A stretch of 64,000 bases of DNA from Microbulbifer pacificus (GTDB lineage Bacteria; Pseudomonadota; Gammaproteobacteria; Pseudomonadales; Cellvibrionaceae), in NCBI RefSeq assembly GCF_033723955.1, contig NZ_CP137555.1:3464001-3528000 (forward strand), given 5' to 3'. The notes beneath the pieces are model-generated. The model was not told where the DNA came from and searched no databases. It was given only the letters and a program-made list of their open reading frames with translations. The position numbers and the translations under genes were made by a program. This document shows positions 57,359 to 64,000 of this stretch, in pieces (the stretch's first letter is position 1; each line of letters starts with the position of its first letter).

Positions 57359-58729
57359 GTGAAAAAAATAATGACCTCTGCGGCAATGTGCCTGCTTGTT
57401 GCGATACAGGCGGGTTGTGATGCCCGCAAGACGGAAAATACCCAGGCTCCGTCTTCAAGCGAAACTTCACCGTCAGTGGCGAAAGCGACGCCGGAAACTC
57501 CGGTAGACGATACCGCGCTGGACCAGTTGGCGGAAGATTACGTGCGCCTGGTGCTGACCCTGGGTAAACACGATAAAAGCTATGTGGATGCCTACTACGG
57601 CCCCGCGGCGTGGAAGGAGGAAGCGGAAGCGGATCAGGCCTCACCGGCGGAACTCGCCAGCCGCGCGGAATTGCTGCTGGCCAAACTACCGGAAACCATC
57701 GAGCCGGCGAGCGACCTGCAGACGCTGCGCCAGCACTACCTGAAGACCCAGCTCGGTGCGGTGGTGGCCCATGCCCACCAGCTCGCCGATGCTAGTTACC
57801 GAAATTTCCAGCGCGAGGCCAACGATCTTTACGACACCGAACCGCCGGTACAGCATTATGCGGAATTTGATAAGGAACTGGCGGCGCTGGAAAAAGAGCT
57901 ACCGGGAAGCGAACCGCTGCATATTCGCGTGCAGCAATTCCAGCAACAGTATCGGATTCCGGAAGACCGGCTGGATGCGGTGTTCAACGCCGCCATCGAC
58001 GAGTGTAAAAAACGCACCAAGGCGCATATCCAGTTGCCGCAAAACGAGAGCTTCCGGCTCGAATACGTACAGGACAAACCCTGGAGTGGCTACAACTGGT
58101 ACCAGGGCGATGCCCACAGCCTGATCCAGATCAACACCGAACTTCCCATCTATATCGACCGCGCCGTGGATCTCGGCTGCCACGAGGGTTATCCGGGTCA
58201 CCACACCTACAATGCACTGCTGGAGCAAAAGCTGGTGAAGGATCGCGGCTGGGTGGAGTACAGCGTGTACCCATTGTTCAGCCCGCAATCCCTGATCGCC
58301 GAAGGCAGCGCCAACTACGGAATCGACCTCGCATTTCCCGGCGATGAAAAAACGCGTTTTGAGCAGGAGACCCTGTACCCGCTCGCCGGTCTCGATCCCG
58401 CCGGTGCAGAAAAATACCAGCGGGTACTGGATCTGCTGGGGAAACTCAAGTTCGCGGAAAATATCGTTGCGCGGGAATATATCGACGGCGACATAAACCG
58501 CGAGGAGGCCATCGCCCGCTTCCAGAAATACACTGCCATGAGCCCGGAAAAGGCTGCGCAGCGCGTGCGGTTCGTGGATGCCTACGGCGCCTACGTGATC
58601 AACTACAACTGGGGCAAACAGCTGGTGGCGGAATATGTGGAGCAGGGCGCGGATTCACCGGATGAGCGCTGGGAAAAATTTTCCAGGCTGCTTTCATCTC
58701 CCCGCTTGCCCTCGTCACTGAACTGGTAA
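57359..58729 (+). CDS. DUF885-family lipoprotein metallopeptidase
   Basis: The 456-residue precursor has a lipobox IQAGC (Cys20) and a DUF885-like domain. The zinc-site candidate is CHEGYPGHHTY (His275, Glu276, His281), with EGSANYGIDLAFP downstream. Such proteins are thought to be peptidases of the envelope. GTG at 57359 is chosen because GGAAGA lies 6 nt upstream; the ATG two codons earlier sits directly on that site. It is followed after 39 bp by the SRAP gene. Confidence 0.85.
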   Translation: MKKIMTSAAMCLLVAIQAGCDARKTENTQAPSSSETSPSVAKATPETPVDDTALDQLAEDYVRLVLTLGKHDKSYVDAYYGPAAWKEEAEADQASPAELASRAELLLAKLPETIEPASDLQTLRQHYLKTQLGAVVAHAHQLADASYRNFQREANDLYDTEPPVQHYAEFDKELAALEKELPGSEPLHIRVQQFQQQYRIPEDRLDAVFNAAIDECKKRTKAHIQLPQNESFRLEYVQDKPWSGYNWYQGDAHSLIQINTELPIYIDRAVDLGCHEGYPGHHTYNALLEQKLVKDRGWVEYSVYPLFSPQSLIAEGSANYGIDLAFPGDEKTRFEQETLYPLAGLDPAGAEKYQRVLDLLGKLKFAENIVAREYIDGDINREEAIARFQKYTAMSPEKAAQRVRFVDAYGAYVINYNWGKQLVAEYVEQGADSPDERWEKFSRLLSSPRLPSSLNW

Positions 58730-58768
58730 TTGCGGGGATTATTGCCGTGGCAATGTATGGCGGAGCCT

Positions 58769-59425
58769 ATGTGCAGTGTCTTTGACGTCAACGACGATGC
58801 AGGCATAGAGCGCTTTCTGGAAGAGTGTGGTGTGCTGCACCCGCAGCGCATGTTGTTCGGGCGCCGCCGGCGCCCCACCACCCTGGTAAGTATTGTCACT
58901 GCGCGCCACGGCCAGCCGGAAGTGGAAAATGCCATCTGGCATCTGTACCTGGAAAAGAGTGGTGACCAGTGGAAACCGCATAAAAAGTACTGGTCTATCA
59001 ACAGCAACTGGCAAAAGCTGCCGCAGCGCCCGGAATACCGCAAATCCCGCTGCCTGATCCCCGCCACCGCCTGGGTGGAGAGCCAGCACGGCAAGAATCC
59101 GGTGGAGTTCAGTTTCGGTGAACCGTTCTTTTTCTGCGGCCTGTACAAAACCTGGGGCGATCTGCTGAGTTGTTCCATCATTACGCTGGCGGCGCACCCG
59201 AGCACCGCAAAATATCACGAGAAAAGCTTCCCCATGATCGCGCCAAAAGACGGGGAGTTTGTCGAGCGGTGGCTACAGGGTGGGGAAGACACAGAGCCGT
59301 TTGAGCCTTACCTACACCCGGATATCCAGTTGGGCAACCATCGGCTGACGGTGCAGCCGCTACATAAGGCCATGGGTACGGAATACACCGGTGATTCCAT
59401 ACAGGTAGGGCAAGTCGCGCGCTGA
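58769..59425 (+). CDS. Divergent SRAP (HMCES/YedK-like) protein
   Basis: SRAP proteins trap abasic sites in single-stranded DNA through Cys2 after loss of Met1. Starting at 58769, the 218-residue product begins Met-Cys, and the frame carries later SRAP-like blocks (CLIPATAWVES, FFFCGLYKTWGD, HEKSFPMIAP, VQPLHKAMG). It departs from canonical members: MCSVFD replaces MCGRF, the NAR-E block is hard to find, and a Trp/Lys-rich stretch fills the middle. GGAG lies just upstream of the start. The call rests on block order. Confidence 0.75.
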   Translation: MCSVFDVNDDAGIERFLEECGVLHPQRMLFGRRRRPTTLVSIVTARHGQPEVENAIWHLYLEKSGDQWKPHKKYWSINSNWQKLPQRPEYRKSRCLIPATAWVESQHGKNPVEFSFGEPFFFCGLYKTWGDLLSCSIITLAAHPSTAKYHEKSFPMIAPKDGEFVERWLQGGEDTEPFEPYLHPDIQLGNHRLTVQPLHKAMGTEYTGDSIQVGQVAR

Positions 59426-59499
59426 AACCGTCGGGCAGACTCACACATGAACAATCAGGTATCATGCGCCCAGATATTCAGCGGAAACCAAGACTAAAA

Positions 59500-60312
59500 A
59501 TGACCATTCTGAGACTGATCTTCGTACTACTGCTGACTGTGTTGGCTTCCTGTTCGAGCAGGAGTTCTAATGATTCCGCTGTAATGGCAGACATTGTTGT
59601 CCCCGCATCGATGAAAGCCGCGGAAATGGCGCAGCGGCAGCGTGAACAATACCTCGCTTATACACATCGCTTATCTATTGCGTTGCCCTCTGCGCAGCTG
59701 GAGAAGCACTATAACCAGATTCTGGATTGGTGCAGCGCGGCAGAGCGTTTTCGTTGCACCATGTTGCAGAGCCAGTTGGAGACCGATAATTACGTCAGTG
59801 CACGCTTAGAGCTGCGTATTGTGCCGGAAGGCGTTGCCGAGTTGCTGGAGCTCGTATCGGGCTCAGGCGAAGTTACCAGTAAGGCCACATCGGTCGAGGA
59901 CTTGGGCGATGCCATCGTCGACAACCAGAAAAGGCTTGAGTTGTTGAAGAATTACCGGGATCGCCTGGAGGTTCTGAGTGGCAAGCCCAACAATGACGTG
60001 GATGCATTGATCAAACTGGCCGGTGAGATGGCCAAGGTTCAGTCAGATCTGGAGTTGGCGAGCGGACAGCGGCAGAAATTGTTACAACGTGTCGAAATGG
60101 ATCTGGTCACCATTTATTTCCATGCGCACTCCCAACGTTCCTTCCTGTCCCCTATCAAAACGGCATTCAAAGAATTTGGAAGCAAGTTATCCCGTGGGGT
60201 TGCCGATGCGGTAACCGCAGTTGCTTACTTGCTGCCCTGGTCTCTGCTGCTGCTGATCACACTGTTCATCATTCGCGCGATATGGCGACGAGTCCGGCGT
60301 GCTGGTAAGTAA
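59500..60312 (+). CDS. DUF4349 lipoprotein
   Basis: The 270-residue precursor has a lipobox LASC (Cys18), an alpha/beta domain and a long coiled coil (about 135-200, EDLGDAIVDNQKRLELLKNYRDRLE region). A C-terminal membrane helix (about 240-262) and a basic tail follow. This order matches DUF4349, a family of unknown function. A lipid-anchored N terminus plus a C-terminal inner-membrane helix would hold both ends at the membrane. The start at 59500 is chosen for the signal peptide. Confidence 0.8.
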   Translation: MTILRLIFVLLLTVLASCSSRSSNDSAVMADIVVPASMKAAEMAQRQREQYLAYTHRLSIALPSAQLEKHYNQILDWCSAAERFRCTMLQSQLETDNYVSARLELRIVPEGVAELLELVSGSGEVTSKATSVEDLGDAIVDNQKRLELLKNYRDRLEVLSGKPNNDVDALIKLAGEMAKVQSDLELASGQRQKLLQRVEMDLVTIYFHAHSQRSFLSPIKTAFKEFGSKLSRGVADAVTAVAYLLPWSLLLLITLFIIRAIWRRVRRAGK

Positions 60313-60423
60313 TTACACGATTGCGACGTCGCGGAGCGTGAGGTTCGATGCCTGCGACCCAACGAACAGGTGCAGTAGCGTGTACCATTCGTCAAATACA
60401 GAGCGGTTCAATGAGGATTGGTT

Positions 60424-61278
60424 TTGAACGAACATATTATTGATGTCACAGCCCAGAATGCCCAGCAGGTTTTGATCGAAGAATCCATGAAGCGCCCGGT
60501 GGTGGTGGATGTGTGGGCGGACTGGTGTGAACCCTGCAAGCAGCTGATGCCGGTGCTGGAAAAGCTGGCGAGGGAATACGCCGGTCAGTTCCTGCTGGCA
60601 AAGCTGAACGCCGACACAGAACAGATGCTGGCAGGACAGCTGGGGGTGCGCAGCCTGCCGACGGTGATGGTGCTGAAGGACGGCCAGCCGGTGGACGGCT
60701 TTGCCGGTGCCCAACCGGAAAAACAGATCCGCGAGATGCTGGACAAGTACCTGCCCAAGCCCTGGGATATCCAGCTGCAGCGCGCACAGAAACTGGTCGG
60801 TGAGGGCGAACTGGATGAGGCGCTGCCGATTCTGCGCCAGGCCTACGGCGACTCCAGCGAGCGCGCGGATATCGCCAAGCAGTACGCCGCGGTACTGCTG
60901 GAGAAAAACCGCACCAAGGACGCAGAAGCGGTGCTCGGCAAGATATTGCTGGCGGACCAGGACGGCGATTACCAGCAGCTGATGGCACAGCTGGAGCTTA
61001 AACTGCAGGCGGCGGAATCCCCGGAGATCAAGGCATTGCAGCAGGCGCTGGAAGCCAATCCGGAAGATTTTGACTCCGCGCACCAGTTGGCCGTGCAATA
61101 CAGTCAGGCCGAGCGCCACGAAGAGGCACTGGAGTTGCTGCTGAATATTCTGCGCCGGGATATGGGCTATGCGGATGGTGCGGTGAAGCAGGCGTACCTG
61201 GATATCGTCAAGGCACTGGGCAAGGGCGATCCGGTGGCAACCGCCTACCAGCGCAAACTGATGACCCTGTTGTTCTGA
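60424..61278 (+). CDS. cnoX: Chaperedoxin CnoX (YbbN) with TPR repeats
   Basis: The 284-residue product equals E. coli YbbN/CnoX in length. It has a thioredoxin domain (1-110) with WCEPC (Cys35, Cys38) and a TPR-like helical region (about 120-280). CnoX protects proteins from oxidative aggregation and passes them to GroEL/DnaK. E. coli has lost the first Cys of the motif; here CxxC is intact, so redox activity is possible. A TTG at 60424 with AGGA 6 nt upstream is taken as start. Confidence 0.9.
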   Translation: MNEHIIDVTAQNAQQVLIEESMKRPVVVDVWADWCEPCKQLMPVLEKLAREYAGQFLLAKLNADTEQMLAGQLGVRSLPTVMVLKDGQPVDGFAGAQPEKQIREMLDKYLPKPWDIQLQRAQKLVGEGELDEALPILRQAYGDSSERADIAKQYAAVLLEKNRTKDAEAVLGKILLADQDGDYQQLMAQLELKLQAAESPEIKALQQALEANPEDFDSAHQLAVQYSQAERHEEALELLLNILRRDMGYADGAVKQAYLDIVKALGKGDPVATAYQRKLMTLLF

Positions 61279-61300
61279 TATTTTTTAAGAGAGCAGCGCC

Positions 61301-61618
61301 TTGTTCAAACTCTGCGTGTATATCCCCGAGTCACACCTCGAAGCGGTGAAACAGGCGCTGTTTGCCGCCGGTGCCGGGCGCATCGGCGATTACGACAGCT
61401 GCTGTTGGCAGGTGCTTGGCACAGGCCAGTTCCGCCCGTTGGATGGCAGTCAGCCGTTTATCGGCCAGCAGGGACAGGTCGAACAGGTGGCGGAGTACCG
61501 GGTGGAAACCGTGTGTGCGGATGCGCTGGTGGACGAGGTGCTCGCCGCCATGCGCCGCGCCCATCCCTATGAAGAACCTGCGTTTGACTTGTGGCGGCTG
61601 GATAGCCGCTGCGGTTAG
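61301..61618 (+). CDS. YqfO/NIF3-like CutA-fold protein
   Basis: The 105-residue protein matches the small stand-alone form of the domain inserted in NIF3/YqfO proteins. It shows VYIPESHLEAVKQALFAAGAGRIGDYDSC and the C-terminal RRAHPYEEPAFDLW. The function is unknown; metal binding has been suggested for the fold. The start is TTG at 61301 with AAGAGAG 8 nt upstream. It lies 22 bp after cnoX and is probably co-transcribed. Confidence 0.85.
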   Translation: MFKLCVYIPESHLEAVKQALFAAGAGRIGDYDSCCWQVLGTGQFRPLDGSQPFIGQQGQVEQVAEYRVETVCADALVDEVLAAMRRAHPYEEPAFDLWRLDSRCG

Positions 61619-61640
61619 GTAATCACTGAAAAGCTACTGC

Positions 61641-61738
61641 GCGTGCGGCTGGCGGCAACCGGCGGTGCTCGGAATGCTCATGTATTACTTATACATTCCG
61701 CTTCCTCCGCTCCGGCGGCCACCACCAGCCACTCGCTC
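61641..61738. repeat. Imperfect long palindrome between convergent genes
   Basis: CGGAATG (61670-61676) pairs with CATTCCG (61694-61700), and GGCTGG (61647-61652) pairs with CCAGCC (61725-61730), giving a long imperfect hairpin. It lies between the convergent YqfO-like and Nudix genes and may end transcription from both sides. It is unrelated to the five ~125-bp repeats. Confidence 0.55.
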
Positions 61739-61759
61739 GCTACACTTTTCTGCGATTCC

Positions 61760-62296
61760 CTAGAGCTTCCGCTCGATCACCCCGCGGTGCAGCTGGTATA
61801 TGCCTTTTTCCCGGTCGCGGAAGTAGTGCTTCAGTGTCTGGGTCATCACCGGGAAGGCCATCTCGTCCCAGGGAATGTCTTTCTCTTCAAACAGTTCCAC
61901 TTCCAGTGATTCCGGCCCCGGACCGAAGTCCGTGTCGGTGAGCTCCCCGCGGTACATCAGGTACACCTGGTTGATGTGGGGAATGTCGTACACGGAGAAA
62001 AGTTCGTCCACGCGCAGTTTTGCGCGCGCCTCCTCCCAGGATTCCCGCACCGCGCCCTGTTCGCTGCTCTCGCCGTTTTCCATAAAGCCGGCGGGCAGGG
62101 TCCACAGACCGTGGCGGGGCTCGATGGCGCGTTTACACAGTAATACCCGGTCGCCCAGGTAGGGGAGGGTGCCCACGATCACGCGGGGGTTTACGTAGTG
62201 AATGGCACCGCAGTCCCGGCACATGTGACGGGGGCGGTCGTCCCCGGTGGGGATCTCGAATACGACGGTGTGGCCGCAATGGCTGCAAAATTTCAT
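61760..62296 (-). CDS. Zinc-ribbon Nudix hydrolase
   Basis: The 178-residue protein has an N-terminal zinc ribbon (Cys4, Cys7, Cys26, Cys29) and a Nudix box beginning GFMENGESSEQGAVRESWEE (from Gly70). The last part reads EEARA, so the usual Gly of the box is Arg. This architecture is close to NudC-like and ADP-ribose/NAD-related hydrolases, but the protein is shorter than NudC (about 260) and lacks its N-terminal domain. It stands alone, 49 bp downstream of the second nhaC gene. Confidence 0.88.
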   Translation of the reverse strand: MKFCSHCGHTVVFEIPTGDDRPRHMCRDCGAIHYVNPRVIVGTLPYLGDRVLLCKRAIEPRHGLWTLPAGFMENGESSEQGAVRESWEEARAKLRVDELFSVYDIPHINQVYLMYRGELTDTDFGPGPESLEVELFEEKDIPWDEMAFPVMTQTLKHYFRDREKGIYQLHRGVIERKL

Positions 62297-62345
62297 CGCG
62301 GCAGTATACGCGTGATAGGCGCGGTGCGGAATTGCGTCGGCCGTC

Positions 62346-63836
62346 TCAGGCTTCGCGCTCCGGCTCTGGAGAGAGCGGCGTGTCCAGCTTCACCAGCTTG
62401 AAGCCGGTGTAGCCATACAGCACGCTGAGTGCCGGGCTCGCGATATTGAACAGGCAGAATGGCAAGTAGAGCAGTGTTGGCACCCCGAGTACCGCGGCCA
62501 TAAAGGCGCCACAGGAGTTCCAGGGTACCAGCGGCGATGTCACCGTGCCGCAGTCGGCGGCGAGGCGCGACAGGTTTTGTGGCGCCAGGCCGCGTTTTGC
62601 AAACTCCGCGCGAAAAATACGGGTCGGCAATACCAGCGCGATGTACTGGTCACCTGCGACTACGTTGAGGCCAAAGGCACTGGCAAATACCGTCAGGAAC
62701 AGACCGCCGATGGTTTTGGCGCGGTAAATCAGCGGGTTGATCAGTCGTTTGATCAGGCCAAATTCATCCAGCAGTGCGCCGAAGGTGACCGCCCCCATGA
62801 TCAGCCACAGGGTGTGAAGCATGCTCGACATGCCGCCCCGGGACAGCAGCTGGTCTACATCGGCGACACCGGATTCCATGCGAAAACCGTTCGCCATTGC
62901 CTGCCAGATGGCTTTCACCGCGCCGCCGATGCCGAGACTTTCCTCACCGGCAAATCCGGCATAGACCGCTGGTTGCATAAAGGCACCCAGGATTCCGGCA
63001 AACATGGCCGACAGCAGCAGCGAGATTGACGCGGGAAATTTGCGAACTGACATTACGACCAGCAGCAACAGCGGCAACAGGTTCCATGCGGTAATCCGGT
63101 AAATGCCGTTGAGCGAATCCAGCTCCACCACTTTTTGCAATTCGGTCTGCCCCTCGGCATCGACGCGCCCGAGACCGAGCAGGGTAAAGATCACCGCGGC
63201 AAACAGAAACGCCGGTACCGAGGTCCAGAACTGGTTGCGGATATGGGTGTAGACATTCACCTTGACCATCTGCGAGGAGAGAATCGTGGTCTCCGACAGC
63301 GGTGAAAGTTTGTCGCCGAGGTAGGCACCGGAAATGACCGCGCCCGCGGTAATCGCGGTGGAGACTTCCAGCATGCTGGCGATCCCCACCAGCCCGACGC
63401 CGATGGTGCCGGCGGTGGTCCAGGAACTGCCGATGGACAGGGCAATCACACCGCAAATCACCGCACTGGCCACGTAATACCAGGTGGGCGACAGGGCCTG
63501 GATACCGTAGTAGACCAGCGTGGGTATGGTGCCCGACAGGTTCCAGGTACCGATCAGGGCGCCCACCGCGAGCAGAATGAAAATCGCACTGGTGATGGAA
63601 GCCAACGCCCCCTGGCCGGCCTTCTGCACCGATGCCCACGAGTGTCCGTTCTTCAGCGCAATCAGTGCGGCGACCATGCAGCACACGATCAGCGCCGTCT
63701 GGATCGGGCCATCCAGCGCCTGCATGCCGAACAGGGCCAGTGCGCCGCCGATGGATACTGCCAGCGTCAGCAGCGGGATCAGCGCATCGGCGAGAGAGGG
63801 CTCGCGGATTGTGGGAGGGGCACCCGACTCTGCCAT
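62346..63836 (-). CDS. NhaC-family antiporter, second copy
   Basis: The 496-residue membrane protein is a paralogue of the product of 27547-29043 with the same blocks (SIGSSWTTAGTIGVG, ISGAYLGDKLSPLSETT, LSRGGMSSMLHTLWLI). It lies 90 bp downstream of the arginine deiminase gene on the same strand. That position suggests it may move arginine, ornithine or citrulline, or handle ions linked to the pathway, rather than only Na+ and H+. This is inferred from context. Confidence 0.88.
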   Translation of the reverse strand: MAESGAPPTIREPSLADALIPLLTLAVSIGGALALFGMQALDGPIQTALIVCCMVAALIALKNGHSWASVQKAGQGALASITSAIFILLAVGALIGTWNLSGTIPTLVYYGIQALSPTWYYVASAVICGVIALSIGSSWTTAGTIGVGLVGIASMLEVSTAITAGAVISGAYLGDKLSPLSETTILSSQMVKVNVYTHIRNQFWTSVPAFLFAAVIFTLLGLGRVDAEGQTELQKVVELDSLNGIYRITAWNLLPLLLLVVMSVRKFPASISLLLSAMFAGILGAFMQPAVYAGFAGEESLGIGGAVKAIWQAMANGFRMESGVADVDQLLSRGGMSSMLHTLWLIMGAVTFGALLDEFGLIKRLINPLIYRAKTIGGLFLTVFASAFGLNVVAGDQYIALVLPTRIFRAEFAKRGLAPQNLSRLAADCGTVTSPLVPWNSCGAFMAAVLGVPTLLYLPFCLFNIASPALSVLYGYTGFKLVKLDTPLSPEPEREA

Positions 63837-63926
63837 GGTGGAGATTTCTCGTGTGGGCCGGTGGCCGGCGCTGGGCCGTCAGCTCGCACCCATTGACGGG
63901 GATGAAAAAATTCCGCAATCCATTGT

Positions 63927-64000
63927 TCAGAAATCGACAGGATCGCGCACGATCGGGCAGGTCATGCAGTGACCGCCGCCGCGACCGCGCCCGAGTTCGG
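63927..64000 (-). CDS. arcA: Arginine deiminase, C-terminal end (cut by window edge)
   Basis: The last 23 codons are present, reading ELGRGRGGGHCMTCP then IVRDPVDF and stop. This is the C-terminal active-site segment of arginine deiminase, which contains the catalytic Cys in GGGHCMTCP. The enzyme converts arginine to citrulline and ammonia. The rest of the gene lies beyond position 64000. The neighbouring NhaC-family gene follows on the same strand. Confidence 0.88.
   Translation of the reverse strand, partial: ELGRGRGGGHCMTCPIVRDPVDF

Overview
The window is a GC-rich piece of a gammaproteobacterial chromosome. The likely source is a marine, chitin-using relative of Microbulbifer (Cellvibrionales). 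This is inferred from gene order, from a lipoprotein chitobiase with a NagR-like operator, and from families common in that group; no rRNA gene is present to confirm it. I see no tRNA or rRNA gene, CRISPR array, insertion sequence, integrase or prophage. Almost all of the sequence is conserved chromosomal backbone.

Layout. 141-6350 (minus): leuS-lptE-holA plus aidB. 6453-8363 (plus): ybeL, an ElyC-like envelope protein and an unknown 128-residue protein. 8461-15340 (minus): miaB-phoH-ybeY-corC-lnt plus a YfcH-type epimerase. 15528-18371: a DUF1820 gene, then an unrecognised pair made of a four-helix membrane protein with coiled coils and a single-pass protein with a VWA-like domain. 18538-23352: an LpxH-like phosphoesterase overlapping a bifunctional ornithine-lipid synthase (OlsF type), then an NfeD-slipin pair. 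23731-29043 (minus): pgi, a small Cys-rich lipoprotein, DUF3549 and an NhaC antiporter. 29432-33190: an acyltransferase, dinG and yqcC. 33487-38938: retropepsin-like protease, transglutaminase-like/multi-TM protein, RimK-like ATP-grasp ligase and a TonB-dependent receptor. 39005-45118 (minus): pepA-holC-(Pro-rich protein)-valS. 45448-47644: lptF-lptG, divergent from pepA. 49260-55516: chitobiase, GMC oxidoreductase, rlmA, tadA and an ion channel. 55582-61618: FMN reductase divergent from a LysR regulator, DUF885 lipoprotein, SRAP protein, DUF4349 lipoprotein, CnoX and a YqfO-like protein. 61760-64000 (minus): a Nudix hydrolase, a second NhaC protein and the last codons of arginine deiminase.

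Envelope biogenesis is the main theme: LPS export (lptE, lptF, lptG), lipoprotein acylation (lnt), ornithine lipids (OlsF type), ElyC-like, NfeD/slipin and several lipoproteins. The second theme is translation: leuS, valS, miaB, ybeY, rlmA and tadA.

The most unusual features are five copies of a discrete ~125-bp intergenic repeat. Each has conserved ends and a long outer stem enclosing two small hairpins with TCC(C/A) loops, and the stem sequences differ between copies by paired changes. Next are the unrecognised membrane/VWA-like pair at 16190-18371, the protease/transglutaminase/ATP-grasp/receptor cluster, and the operator-like sites in front of the chitobiase gene.
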